64,000 nt of DNA from Candidatus Methanomethylophilaceae archaeon (GTDB taxonomy: Archaea; Thermoplasmatota; Thermoplasmata; Methanomassiliicoccales; Methanomethylophilaceae). The notes below the pieces were generated by a model. The model made no database searches and had not been told where the DNA came from. It was given only the letters and a program-made list of their open reading frames with translations. The DNA lies in NCBI GenBank assembly GCA_944322255.1, contig CALUOK010000009.1, positions 1-64,000 on the forward strand. The letters run 5' to 3'. Shown here in pieces: positions 1 through 7,696 of this stretch (position 1 is the first letter of the stretch; each line of letters starts with the position of its first letter). The position numbers and the translations under genes were made by a program.

Positions 1-419
1 GGATCTCAATCTGTTCCACCCCTGCCATGGATGGACATCGAATTAATTATTCAAATAAGTTAGGTTCGTGACTATAGAATGGTTAGAAGGATCAGGATCT
101 TTATCGTGTCATAGATAAAGAACTGGACGCTGGACCCAAGCTGGGTAGTTATGTCCATACCCAAGGCGGTTAGAAGGGAACCGATCAATTCGTTCAACCA
201 TTGCATCCCCAGAATCTGATCCTGGATGAAGTCCCATGCACTCACAGGTCATCACCTTCTACACAGTACAGGGGTACATCACCATCGCTCGCATCCGATG
301 GCGCATATCCGATCGACGCTTGCTTCCGCCATTCGCATTTCAATGCCGGGTAAACTGTCATGTCTTACGCATAGACGATTATCTATATAGATACATCGAC
401 AACAATCTATGTAATTTCG
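1..419. other. Non-coding stretch, no gene recognised
   Basis: No convincing gene is visible. The DNA is more AT-rich than the coding DNA to the right. The only open frame (236-472, plus) has no family resemblance, is rich in Arg, Ile and Cys, and runs into the antisense of the ArsR gene, so I do not call it. The right end holds a palindrome (380-393) described separately. The stretch could carry the regulatory end of a gene left of the window or a small RNA; neither can be shown from sequence alone. Confidence 0.5.
380..400. promoter_or_regulatory. Palindrome, candidate ArsR operator (distal copy)
   Basis: TATCTATATAGATA (380-393) is a perfect 14-base palindrome. The stretch ATATAGATACATCGAC (385-400) recurs with one mismatch at 673-688, overlapping the start of the ArsR gene. 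ArsR/SmtB repressors bind AT-rich inverted repeats, so this pair is a reasonable operator candidate. Binding is inferred. Confidence 0.45.
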
Positions 420-674
420 TCACAGCATTTTGTTCAGGAATTCGATCATTTCGCGTACACGGTCCTGATTGATGGAGTAGTGGGTCCACTGCCCCTCCTT
501 TCTGGAGGAAACCAATCCGCATCTGGAGAGGACGGACATGTGATGTGAAAGCGTGGGCTGTGTGAAGTCGAATTCTTCCAGGATTTTGCAAGCGCAGAGT
601 TCTCCATCACTGAGCATCTCCATGATTTTTATCCGGTTGGGATCAGACAATGCTTTGAAAACGTCAGCATCCAT
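420..674 (-). CDS. ArsR/SmtB family transcriptional regulator
   Basis: An 84-residue winged-helix repressor, short even for ArsR proteins. The N-terminus has the family signature of a DVFKALSDPNRIKIMEML helix. It is followed by ELCACKILEEF, which matches the ELCVCDL metal-binding helix of ArsR with two cysteines in a C-x-C arrangement, and then the recognition helix around QPTLSHHMSVL. The wing contains RKEGQWTHYSI. The protein probably senses a metal, metalloid or redox signal through the two cysteines. A TATA-like AT stretch (about 697-706) lies about 27 bases before the start codon, suggesting a leaderless mRNA. A repeated AT-rich element flanks the gene on both sides, consistent with autoregulation. 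The target genes are unknown. Confidence 0.88.
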   Translation of the reverse strand: MDADVFKALSDPNRIKIMEMLSDGELCACKILEEFDFTQPTLSHHMSVLSRCGLVSSRKEGQWTHYSINQDRVREMIEFLNKML

Positions 675-708
675 ATAGATACATAGACATTCATCGATAT
701 ATTTAAAT
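673..708. promoter_or_regulatory. ArsR promoter region: operator repeat and TATA element
   Basis: Bases 673-688 repeat the element at 385-400 (15 of 16 bases) and overlap the ArsR start codon. The AT-rich run at about 696-708 (TATATTTAAAT) can act as the TATA box for the ArsR gene (start 674) and, read the other way, for the gene starting at 745. A repressor bound at 673-688 would sit at the ArsR transcription start. Inferred from position. Confidence 0.45.
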
Positions 709-744
709 CATCCACAGGTTAATTTCAATCAACGAGGCATAATC

Positions 745-1083
745 ATGGCATCTAGTGTGATAGCCAATATGAAGACCTGTGACAAGAGAAGCCGTATCAC
801 CGTGACAGCAAGAGATGATGGTAGCATGGACGTGGACATCCAGACGGATTGCGATCACGTCCGTGAGTACGCTGATCGTCTCAGGACCATATCTATGGAG
901 GATGTTGTTTCCTTCAATGGGAGCAGAATAGTCGATCCCGAAGTTCGGGGAGAGATGTCAGCGACGTGTCTCTGCCCGATAGCAGTTTTCTCTGCGGCCT
1001 GGCAGGAGATGGAGATGCTGTCGAAGAGCACGTGTAGAAAGGTACACACTAACGAGATCATTCTCGACCCCGATTCCGAGTGA
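745..1083 (+). CDS. Small cysteine-rich hypothetical protein
   Basis: A 112-residue soluble protein with seven cysteines, including C-D-H at about residue 36, C-L-C-P at about 77 and a C-terminal STCRK. The cysteine and histidine spacing suggests metal binding or a redox role, but no named family is certain. No signal peptide or membrane segment is seen. It diverges from the ArsR gene and shares the AT-rich promoter stretch at 696-708, so it may be an ArsR target. Start ATG is preceded by ACGAGGC, a plausible ribosome site. Confidence 0.6.
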   Translation: MASSVIANMKTCDKRSRITVTARDDGSMDVDIQTDCDHVREYADRLRTISMEDVVSFNGSRIVDPEVRGEMSATCLCPIAVFSAAWQEMEMLSKSTCRKVHTNEIILDPDSE

Positions 1084-1114
1084 TTGGGATGGATGAGGTC
1101 AGTGATCAGTCAGA

Positions 1115-1447
1115 TCATCTCATCTTGGACTTCTGACGATCGGCCTTGTCCTTCAGGTAGCTCTGTCTCGCTCTCTCCTCAACCGTTTCAGGATCCAGGT
1201 CCTCGTCCTCGAGCTCCTCGGTCTTCGATTTTTCCAGATTGATAAGGTTCTCGCGGATTTCCTCGCCTTCGAAGTCGAACCCGCTGTATTTCTTGGTCTC
1301 CTTGCGGATGATCAGCTCGCCGTTCACGACATGGAACTCCACGTAATCGCCCACTTCCAGGTTCATGACGTCCGGAAGGCCCTCGACCAGACTGATCCTG
1401 TTGTTCTGCCCGAACTTGCTGCGCCCAATCAATACCATTGATACCAT
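1115..1447 (-). CDS. AbrB/SpoVT-type DNA-binding domain protein
   Basis: A 110-residue protein. The first half reads as a swapped-hairpin AbrB fold (GRSKFGQNNRISL, then LEVGDYVEFHVVNGELIIRK). The second half is a highly charged tail, probably coiled or disordered (EELEDEDLDPETVEERARQ). Proteins of this type are small DNA-binding regulators or antitoxins; no toxin partner is adjacent. A TATAAATAGG box (1468-1477, minus strand) lies 21-30 bases before the start at 1447. A second ATG at 1438 is equally plausible from the protein. The start region overlaps a 10-base palindrome, CCATCGATGG (1444-1453), which could be an autoregulatory site. Confidence 0.75.
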   Translation of the reverse strand: MVSMVLIGRSKFGQNNRISLVEGLPDVMNLEVGDYVEFHVVNGELIIRKETKKYSGFDFEGEEIRENLINLEKSKTEELEDEDLDPETVEERARQSYLKDKADRQKSKMR

Positions 1448-1505
1448 CGATGGAATCGCTGGAAAACCTATTTATACGCATCTTGACAATGATGGAACTG
1501 ATAAC

Positions 1506-1742
1506 ATGAATGGAAAGAATGTTATTGATGAGATGGGACGGCGGGAGACCCCGACGACGGACGAGGCGGACAGGTTGAGGGCCATCGACAGGATGGTAAG
1601 CGTCAGCGTTCTCGCCACGTTCCTCCGCGATTTCCCTCTGACGTACCTGACGAAGGACGAGCGCAGGGTCTTCATGGGTTTCCAGAAATACATCATCCAC
1701 CTCGAGGGGCAGCTCTTCGAGGAGGCCGGAGTCAGCAGATGA
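1506..1742 (+). CDS. Small hypothetical protein coupled to the integrase gene
   Basis: A 78-residue charged protein without recognised domains or membrane segments. Its stop codon overlaps the integrase start (ATGA at 1739-1742), so the two are very likely co-translated and functionally linked, for example as an excisionase or recombinase helper (inference). The AT stretch 1468-1477 lies about 30 bases upstream and may serve this gene and the divergent AbrB-type gene. The frame is open further upstream to 1365, but that part overlaps the AbrB gene antisense, so I start at the ATG at 1506. Confidence 0.6.
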   Translation: MNGKNVIDEMGRRETPTTDEADRLRAIDRMVSVSVLATFLRDFPLTYLTKDERRVFMGFQKYIIHLEGQLFEEAGVSR

Positions 1743-2707
1743 GCCGCTATCCGTTCACAGACTGCCTCAACGAGTACATGCCTTTGGAGTACGGGCATAT
1801 CTCATCCAGCACGTACGCCACGACCCGCCGCAAGCTGGTTCAGCTGGGCAAGATCTTCCACGAGCTGAAGCATGACGGCAGGGTCTCCACCGACAACCCC
1901 CGCAAGATCACCGCCAAGGACATCGACGCCTTCGTGGGATACCGCAAGGCCAACGGCGTCGTGGATGCCACGATCCTCAAGGACCTGGGCATCCTGAAGA
2001 AGATGCTCGCGTACTTCGACAACGACGCTGTCTCCGCGTTCAAGTCGAAGTACCCGGCACACTACCCTAAGAAGTACAAGAGGCGCGCACCGGCGATGGA
2101 GGAGTCCGTCGTCGACAGGATCCTCGCACGCGCGATGGAGGTCTCTGAGTTCGACTGGAAGCTCTCCGAGGCCTACGGCATCGTGTGCCTTGCCATCTGC
2201 ACCGGCCTCCGCCCGAAGGAGCTCCGCATGATGTATGTCAGGAACGTCCACATCTCCGGCGACAGCGCCGAGATCCTCGCGGTCCATGTGAAGGGTGAGG
2301 GCTCCTACGGCACCGCCCGCTGGATCCCCGTCCATCCGGACGGAGTCCCTCCCCTCAGGAAGTACCTAGAGGCCAGGGCCTTCAAGCTGGAGATCTCCGG
2401 CAAGACCTCCGACGCCCTCTTCCCTCCGATCAGGGGCAAGGAGGAGTTCATCGGATACAACATGCTGGAGAAGCTGAAGAAGGCGGTCGAGGAGGATATC
2501 GGGGAGACATTCGAGCTTCGCAAGTGCAGACGCACTTTCGGACAGCGCGCACTCGACGAGGGACACGACATTCACAACGTCTCCCTGGTCATGGGACACA
2601 CCACGATCTCCACGACGCAGCGTTACTACTGCGACAAGGACAACCGTTCAGCAACCGACGAAATGCTAGCATTCTGGGAAAACACTAGACAAATGGAGGA
2701 CGCCTGA
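1739..2707 (+). CDS. Tyrosine recombinase / integrase
   Basis: A 322-residue site-specific recombinase. Residues about 1-110 form the helical core-binding (SAM-like) domain and about 115-310 the catalytic domain. Catalytic residues seen are Arg158 (TGLRPKEL), Lys185 (VKGEG), Arg264, His287 (MGHTTI) and the nucleophile Tyr296 or 297 (STTQRYY). The usual HxxR box reads R-K-C-R, so Arg261 replaces the first histidine. The gene ends 51 bases from the 3' end of tRNA-Lys(CTT), a standard attachment position for archaeal integrases, so it may mark an integrated element extending leftward. A housekeeping Xer role is possible but less likely given the tRNA and the small coupled partner. Confidence 0.88.
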   Translation: MSRYPFTDCLNEYMPLEYGHISSSTYATTRRKLVQLGKIFHELKHDGRVSTDNPRKITAKDIDAFVGYRKANGVVDATILKDLGILKKMLAYFDNDAVSAFKSKYPAHYPKKYKRRAPAMEESVVDRILARAMEVSEFDWKLSEAYGIVCLAICTGLRPKELRMMYVRNVHISGDSAEILAVHVKGEGSYGTARWIPVHPDGVPPLRKYLEARAFKLEISGKTSDALFPPIRGKEEFIGYNMLEKLKKAVEEDIGETFELRKCRRTFGQRALDEGHDIHNVSLVMGHTTISTTQRYYCDKDNRSATDEMLAFWENTRQMEDA

Positions 2708-2729
2708 TCTGCAGACGGAAATCCATAGA

Positions 2730-2736
2730 TTTTTTT
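2730..2736 (+). terminator. T-tract terminator after the integrase
   Basis: Seven consecutive T on the plus strand, 22 bases after the integrase stop. Archaeal RNA polymerase terminates at such T-runs. On the minus strand it reads as A, so it does not serve the facing tRNA gene. Confidence 0.6.
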
Positions 2737-2758
2737 CGAGGTGATCTGGATTGAGAAG

Positions 2759-2835
2759 TGGCGGGCCTGAAGGGATTCGAACCCTTGGCCGTTCGATTAA
2801 GAGTCGAACGCTCTACCTAGCTGAGCTACAGGCCC
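2759..2835 (-). tRNA. tRNA-Lys (anticodon CTT), CCA encoded
   Basis: Read on the minus strand, acceptor arms GGGCCTG and CAGGCCC pair perfectly. The D-arm contains AGCTAGGTA, the anticodon stem is TTCGA/TCGAA with loop CTCTTAA (anticodon CTT), and the T-arm is AAGGG-TTCGAAT-CCCTT. The discriminator base is G and the terminal CCA is encoded (2759-2761). No intron. It shares acceptor, D and T arms with tRNA-Lys(TTT) at 13558, so the two are paralogues. Its 3' end faces the integrase gene and is the likely attachment site. Confidence 0.96.
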
Positions 2836-2961
2836 ACTAAACCCCTTGAATACCTACTTGTACATAAAGCTATCCTTGGCTGGAAAGGTGTGCTGGCTGT
2901 TCCGTTCTCATCACCGCCCGAACCAAACCCATATAAGCGCAGTACGGGAATACCCGTCCCG

Positions 2962-3447
2962 ATGTCTAAGTTGAAGGTAAGGGACCTGATGACCACGCAG
3001 GTGGTGACGCTTAAGCCCGACGACACCGTCAAGAAGGCGGTCATAAAGTTCGCGTTGGACAACATCTCCGGCGCACCCGTGGTGGATAACAGGAACCACC
3101 TCCTGGGAATACTCAGCGAGAACGACGTTCTCGGCATGCTTCTCAAGTACCAGGACGAGCTCGACGAGGACAGCCCCGGCAGCGTCATGCTGAACTACCC
3201 CATGGACTCCGCTCTGGAGGAGAGCACAATTCTCAAGAGCGTCTCCGAGGAGATCTCCAACACCCTGGTCTCCGACATCATGACCCGCACCGTCCTCACG
3301 ACGACCCCGGACACGACGATCATGGAGGTCCTGTCGTCCATGCTGGAGATGAAGGTCAACCGCCTCCCCGTCATTGAGAAGGGGGTCGTTGTCGGAATCA
3401 TCTCCAGAGGGGACATCATCTTCGCTCTCTACAAGAAGAAGGCCTGA
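2962..3447 (+). CDS. CBS domain-pair protein
   Basis: A 161-residue protein made almost wholly of two CBS motifs: residues about 3-60 (VRDLMTTQVVTLKPDD, then ISGAPVVDNRNHLLGILSENDVL) and about 95-157 (VSDIMTRTVLTTTPDT, then VNRLPVIEKGVVVGIISRGDII). Stand-alone CBS pairs bind adenosine nucleotides or S-adenosylmethionine and regulate partner proteins; the partner is unknown. I start at ATG 2962 because the box CATATAAG (about 2929-2936) lies 25-30 bases before it. An upstream in-frame start at 2890 would overlap that promoter. Confidence 0.88.
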   Translation: MSKLKVRDLMTTQVVTLKPDDTVKKAVIKFALDNISGAPVVDNRNHLLGILSENDVLGMLLKYQDELDEDSPGSVMLNYPMDSALEESTILKSVSEEISNTLVSDIMTRTVLTTTPDTTIMEVLSSMLEMKVNRLPVIEKGVVVGIISRGDIIFALYKKKA

Positions 3448-3453
3448 AGCCGG

Positions 3454-4212
3454 ATGATAGAGGTCCACGTACTGGCCAGCGGCAGCGATGGCAACTGCAC
3501 CGTCATCGAATGCGACGGCGAGGCCATCATGATCGACGCAGGCGTCAGCTGCAGGAAGATCCTGTCGCTCATGGACCAGGAGGGGGTCGACAGGGACGTC
3601 GTGAAGGCGATCCTGCTCACCCACGAGCACAGCGACCACGTGGTGGGAGCCGGAGCCACGGCCAGGAAGCTGGGCGTGCCGGTGATGTGCAACCCCGCCA
3701 CCTTCTCCCAGCTGAGCCTGGGCAACGTGGACTACATCCCCTTCGACACCGCGGACCCCTTCGACGTGGCCGGCTTCCACGTCACGCCCCTGCCCACGTC
3801 CCACAACGCCATCGAGCCCAACGCGTTCCTCACGCAGAAGGACGATAAGAGCATCCTCCTGGCCACGGACACCGGGAAGATGACGTTCCAGATCGAGGCC
3901 GCCCTGAAGATGGCCGACATCGCGGTCATCGAGTCCAACTACGACAACAAGATGCTGGCGGACGGCCCCTACCCTGTGGCCCTGAAGAGGCTCATAGGCA
4001 GCGAGAGGGGGCATCTGTCCAACGTGGACTGCGCCAACGCCATACGCAGGACCATGTCGGATTCGGCGCGCCAGCTGTTCCTGGCACATCTCAGCAAGAC
4101 CAACAACATACCCGATCTCGCCAGGGACACGGTCTCGGAGATAACGGGCATCAGGCGTCTGAAGATCGACTGCCTGGAGTTCCCCGGCGACACCAGGACG
4201 CTCAAGGCGTAG
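3454..4212 (+). CDS. Metallo-beta-lactamase fold hydrolase (YycJ/WalJ-like)
   Basis: A 252-residue MBL-fold protein, likely a phosphodiesterase or nuclease. The metal motif is HEHSDH (LTHEHSDHV), preceded by the strand GEAIMIDAG. A downstream histidine lies in PLPTSHNAIEP, the aspartate in ATDTGKM, and a further histidine in LAHLSKTNN. Size and the early SGSDGNCTVIE segment fit the YycJ/WalJ group rather than RNase J or CPSF nucleases, since no beta-CASP domain is present. It follows the CBS gene by 6 bases and is probably co-transcribed. Its end overlaps the convergent GINS gene by 11 bases. The substrate is unknown. Confidence 0.88.
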   Translation: MIEVHVLASGSDGNCTVIECDGEAIMIDAGVSCRKILSLMDQEGVDRDVVKAILLTHEHSDHVVGAGATARKLGVPVMCNPATFSQLSLGNVDYIPFDTADPFDVAGFHVTPLPTSHNAIEPNAFLTQKDDKSILLATDTGKMTFQIEAALKMADIAVIESNYDNKMLADGPYPVALKRLIGSERGHLSNVDCANAIRRTMSDSARQLFLAHLSKTNNIPDLARDTVSEITGIRRLKIDCLEFPGDTRTLKA

Positions 4213-5095
4213 GCCTGACAGCCATCGCCTTCTCGGAGTTTATCAGAACGTCCGCCAGGACCTTCGGCAGCATCACCAGGTCCTCCTTCAGCAGCTTGTA
4301 GTCCCTGTCGGGTCCGACGAACTCCGGCAGGTCCTCGAGGACGCGGATCAGGATGGGCTTCAACTCGTCAGCCTCCACAGGCTGCACGGACGCAGGCTCC
4401 GGAGCGGGGGCCGGCTCCGGGATCCTCTCGGGCTCCGCCTTCACGGGTTCGGGAGCGGACACTGTGGGCTTCGGGGGCAGCGGTTCCGGCTCGGCCACGG
4501 GGGCCCCCTCGTCGAAGGACTCCTCCGCGAAACCGTCGAACTCGTCGGGAATCGGCTCGTCCTGGAAGTCGTCGGGCGAGTCGTCGAAGGGGATGTCGTC
4601 CGCACCCTGGGGTGTCGGCTGGGCCTTGGGCGGTTCCGGGACAGGCTCGGGACGCGGGACCGGGGGGACCTCGTCGATGCGGGTGGCCACCGTGTTCCTC
4701 TTCCCGCGGAGACGGTCCACCTCGGACATGTGCACCTTGGAGAGCTCCAGGACCTTCTCGTAGTAGTCCTTCTCCTCGTCGGTCAGCGTGTCCAGCGTGT
4801 TCCTGCCGCCCATCGCACCCCTGATCGCCATCTGGCAGATCTTCTGGGTCCTGATGTGGACGACGTCCTTGGCCAGCCTCTCGGCCTTCTTCCTGCGCTG
4901 CTCGGCCCCCTCGCACATGACGGACTCGGGGTCCAATGCCATCTGGCGGTCGTACTCCAGGCGGAGGGACGTGAGCAGGTTGGCGATCGCCCTGAACAGG
5001 TCCTTCCTGACCTGGGTGATAGCGCTGCTCTTCATCTCCACCCTGTACAACTCCGACAGCTCGTCGAACGACATCGGCTCCAACGCAGGGCTCAT
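4202..5095 (-). CDS. DNA replication GINS subunit, Gins15/51 type
   Basis: A 297-residue protein. The N-terminal helical A-domain spans about residues 8-130 (SFDELSELYRVEM..., LEYDRQMALDPES, DEEKDYYEKVLELSKVH). A proline-, glutamate- and aspartate-rich linker of about 110 residues follows. The last 55 residues are the small B-domain (LKPILIRVLEDLPEFVG ... KEDLVMLPKVLADVLI). A-then-B order is that of Gins15 (Gins51). GINS links MCM helicase with GAN/RecJ-type nuclease and primase at the fork. The linker is long for the family and probably disordered. The frame stays open upstream to 5728 only as antisense to other genes; ATG 5095 gives the natural N-terminus, with a TATA-like ATTATCTA about 26 bases upstream. 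Confidence 0.82.
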   Translation of the reverse strand: MSPALEPMSFDELSELYRVEMKSSAITQVRKDLFRAIANLLTSLRLEYDRQMALDPESVMCEGAEQRRKKAERLAKDVVHIRTQKICQMAIRGAMGGRNTLDTLTDEEKDYYEKVLELSKVHMSEVDRLRGKRNTVATRIDEVPPVPRPEPVPEPPKAQPTPQGADDIPFDDSPDDFQDEPIPDEFDGFAEESFDEGAPVAEPEPLPPKPTVSAPEPVKAEPERIPEPAPAPEPASVQPVEADELKPILIRVLEDLPEFVGPDRDYKLLKEDLVMLPKVLADVLINSEKAMAVRPTP

Positions 5096-5167
5096 CGGAA
5101 GGCCATCAACGGTGCCATAGATAATGGCTCCGACACAGACATATGCGCGTGCGCGGATGCGGAACGC

Positions 5168-5470
5168 ATGAGGGCATCCGATGTCTGCAGGGTCCGCGAC
5201 GGCTGTGTGGAGGTGGACGTGTCCGTCTCCCCCAGGTCCAACCGCTCCGGCCCGGACGGGTACGACGAGTGGAGGCGCAGGATGAACGTCAGGGTCAAGG
5301 CCCCTCCCCTGGACGGCCGCGCCAACAGGGAGGTGGCGGAGCTGTTCCGTGAGATCACCGGATGCAGGTCCGAGGTCACCGCCGGCCAGACGTCCAGGCA
5401 GAAGACCGTGACCGTCCACGGGGACCCCGGGGCCATCATGGCATCCCTGGAGGCGGCCGTCGATGGATGA
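5168..5470 (+). CDS. DUF167 (YggU) family protein
   Basis: A 100-residue alpha/beta protein. Family features seen are VDVSVSPRSNRSG near the N-terminus, VRVKAPPLDGRANREVAELF in the middle and VTAGQTSRQKTVTVHG, which corresponds to the family G-x-x-S-R-x-K core. The biochemical role of DUF167 is unknown. Its end overlaps the Toprim gene by 8 bases, implying co-translation. ATG 5168 is chosen because the upstream continuation lies over the GINS promoter. Confidence 0.85.
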   Translation: MRASDVCRVRDGCVEVDVSVSPRSNRSGPDGYDEWRRRMNVRVKAPPLDGRANREVAELFREITGCRSEVTAGQTSRQKTVTVHGDPGAIMASLEAAVDG

Positions 5471-5867
5471 CGCGGAGCGCCTTGAGCAGATACAGGCCCT
5501 TCTGGACGAACTGAACGACATGTCCGGGACCCACATCATCCTGGTGGAGGGCCTGAAGGACGTGGCGTCCCTGAGGCACGTGGGCGTGGACGGGGAGTTC
5601 TTCTGCGTCCAGAGCGGAGGCGGCCCGGTGAAGGCAGCGGAGCACGTCTGGCACAGCGGCAAGCAGGCGGTCATAATGACGGACTGGGACCGCAGGGGAG
5701 GGACCCTCGCCAGGGCCCTCCGCGACAACCTGTCCGCCCTGGACGTCAGGTACGACGACAGGATCCGCGGGGAGCTGGCGGTGCTGTGCCGCCCCTACGT
5801 GAAGGACGTGGAGTCGGTCGACGCCGTGGTGCTCCTGCTGCAGAGGTCCTGCGGGATGTCCCCCTGA
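5463..5867 (+). CDS. Small Toprim domain protein
   Basis: A 134-residue protein that is essentially one Toprim domain, as in RNase M5 and primases. The motif glutamate lies in IILVEGLKDVASL (about residues 25-37) and the DxD in IMTDWDRRGG (about 70-79). Stand-alone archaeal Toprim proteins are thought to act on nucleic acids by cleavage or strand transfer; substrate unknown. It overlaps the DUF167 gene and precedes tmk by 43 bases, in a run of nucleic-acid and nucleotide genes. Confidence 0.82.
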   Translation: MDDAERLEQIQALLDELNDMSGTHIILVEGLKDVASLRHVGVDGEFFCVQSGGGPVKAAEHVWHSGKQAVIMTDWDRRGGTLARALRDNLSALDVRYDDRIRGELAVLCRPYVKDVESVDAVVLLLQRSCGMSP

Positions 5868-5910
5868 GGGATATGACAATCCTTATGTCGGCGACGCGTA
5901 TCGACATGGG

Positions 5911-6507
5911 ATGAGCGGAGTCTTCATCGTCATCGAGGGGGTGGACGGTTCTGGTAAGTCCACCGTGTGCCGCAGGGTCGCGGAGGCCCTGTCCTCCAGA
6001 GGGGTTCGCGCAGTCGTCACCGCGGAGCCCACCCACGAGGGCATAGGGGCGTTCATACGCTCCGGGGCGGCCGGCCGCATATCCCAGCGCACCGAGGCGC
6101 TGCTGTTCGTGGCGGACCGCAACGACCACACCGAGCGCATAGCCAGGGAGGTGGGGGACGGCGCCGCGGTCATCTGCGACAGGTACTTCGCCTCGACGGT
6201 CGCCTACCAGTCCGCGAAGCTGGACGGCGACAGCTCGGACAGGGACTGGCTCATCCAGATCAATTCGGATTTCAGGGACAGGGCTGACGTCACGATCCTG
6301 CTGGACATCGACCCCCGCGAGGGGCTCTCCAGGGTGGACAGCAGGGGGGAGGGCATCAGCAAGTTCGAGAACCTCGCCTTCCTGGAGCAGGTGCGCGCAA
6401 ACTACCTGCGCCTGGCGGAGGAGTTCGGGTTCCGCGTCGTGGACGCGTCCAGGAGTGCGGACGAGGTGTTCTCGGACGTGATGTCCATCATAGACGAGGT
6501 CGTTTGA
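5911..6507 (+). CDS. tmk: Thymidylate kinase
   Basis: A 198-residue dTMP kinase (dTMP + ATP to dTDP + ADP). The P-loop GVDGSGKST is at about residues 10-18, the DRY/DRYFAS substrate motif at about 90-95 and the lid region near SRGEGISKFE. Length is normal for the family. It is one base from coaBC and in the same transcription unit. Confidence 0.95.
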   Translation: MSGVFIVIEGVDGSGKSTVCRRVAEALSSRGVRAVVTAEPTHEGIGAFIRSGAAGRISQRTEALLFVADRNDHTERIAREVGDGAAVICDRYFASTVAYQSAKLDGDSSDRDWLIQINSDFRDRADVTILLDIDPREGLSRVDSRGEGISKFENLAFLEQVRANYLRLAEEFGFRVVDASRSADEVFSDVMSIIDEVV

Positions 6508-6508
6508 G

Positions 6509-7696
6509 ATGCATCCTTCGGAGGAGATCTACTGCGAGAAGAGCACCAAGCTCAGGGGTAAGACCGTGGTCATGGGGATCACGGGGAGCATTGCCGCGGT
6601 CGAGTGCTTCGGCACGATCAGGGAGCTGATCAGGCACGGCGCCGAGGTGTACCCGGTCCTGACCAGGGAGGCTGCCAAGCTGGTGACCCCGGACGCGCTG
6701 GAGTTCGCCAGCGGCCACAGGCCGGTCACGGACCTCACAGGGAGGACCGAGCACATCACCATGATGGCCGCCCGCTCCGCGGACCTGCTCCTGATCTACC
6801 CAGCCACCGCCAACACCATATCGAAGATCGCCAACGGCATCGACGACACGCCGGTCACGTCCATGGCCACCGTGGCCATCGGGACAGGGATTCCCGTGGC
6901 CATCGCCCCGGCGATGCACGAGTCCATGATCAGGAACCCTGCGGTGGAGGACAACATCGAGCGCCTCAGGAAATGGGGCGTCAGCTTCATCGGCCCCCAC
7001 AGCGACGGGGTCAGGTCCAAGGTGGCCTCCAAGGAGGAGGTCGTCGCCTGGACGTTCAAGATACTGTCGAGGAACTTCTTCCACGGCAAGCGCCTGCTGA
7101 TCATCGGGGGCCGCAGCGAGGAGCCCATCGACTCCATGAGGATCATCACCAACCGCTCCACCGGCATGATGGCCGTGGAGGTCGCCAAGCGCGCCTTCGA
7201 GAGGGGCGCGGACGTGGAGCTGTGGATGGGCGGATGCAGCGTGCCGCTGCCCGACTACATCCCCACCAAGAGGTTCGAGACCGTCGCGGACCTGGTGGAG
7301 ATGGTCCGCGGCATAGACCACGACGCGGTGATCGTGCCGGCGGCTCTGGCGGACTTCGCGCCGCACGACGTGACCGTCGGGAAGATCCCCAGCGACCAGG
7401 GGTTCGGGCTGGACCTGGACCCGGTCCCCAAGGTGCTGCCTCTGATCCGCACCAGGTGCGACGTCGTGATCGGGTTCAAGGCGGAGTCCGGGCTCACCAG
7501 GCAGGAGCTGGTCGAGAAGGCCAGGTCCCGTCTGGAGATGTACAACCTGGCCGCCGTCGTCGCGAACGACATAGATGTCGTGGGGAGGACGTCCTCGTCC
7601 GCCACCCTGGTCACGAGGACCGACGCGAAGGACATATCTGGGACAAAGGCGGAGGTCTCCGACGCCATCCTGGACTACTGTGTGAAGAAGCTATGA
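6509..7696 (+). CDS. coaBC: Bifunctional phosphopantothenoylcysteine decarboxylase / phosphopantothenate-cysteine ligase
   Basis: A 395-residue fusion for CoA synthesis. The N-terminal FMN-binding CoaC half (about 1-190) has GITGSIAAVE, the ATANTISKIANGI segment and the PAMHESM motif with the active-site Asn nearby. The C-terminal CoaB half (about 195-395) has LIIGGRSEEPID, ITNRSTGMMAVEVA and, near the end, AAVVANDIDVVG. The archaeal enzyme makes phosphopantothenoylcysteine with ATP or CTP and then decarboxylates it. The stop overlaps the start of pantoate kinase (ATGA, 7693-7696), so two steps of archaeal CoA synthesis are coupled. Confidence 0.95.
   Translation: MHPSEEIYCEKSTKLRGKTVVMGITGSIAAVECFGTIRELIRHGAEVYPVLTREAAKLVTPDALEFASGHRPVTDLTGRTEHITMMAARSADLLLIYPATANTISKIANGIDDTPVTSMATVAIGTGIPVAIAPAMHESMIRNPAVEDNIERLRKWGVSFIGPHSDGVRSKVASKEEVVAWTFKILSRNFFHGKRLLIIGGRSEEPIDSMRIITNRSTGMMAVEVAKRAFERGADVELWMGGCSVPLPDYIPTKRFETVADLVEMVRGIDHDAVIVPAALADFAPHDVTVGKIPSDQGFGLDLDPVPKVLPLIRTRCDVVIGFKAESGLTRQELVEKARSRLEMYNLAAVVANDIDVVGRTSSSATLVTRTDAKDISGTKAEVSDAILDYCVKKL

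Noticed and set aside
236-472. 78-codon plus-strand frame before the ArsR gene
   Set aside because: No family features, no ribosome site, and it overlaps the ArsR gene antisense.
5096-5728. N-terminal extension of the GINS frame
   Set aside because: It lies antisense over two well-supported genes and their promoters, and the family N-terminus begins at 5095.
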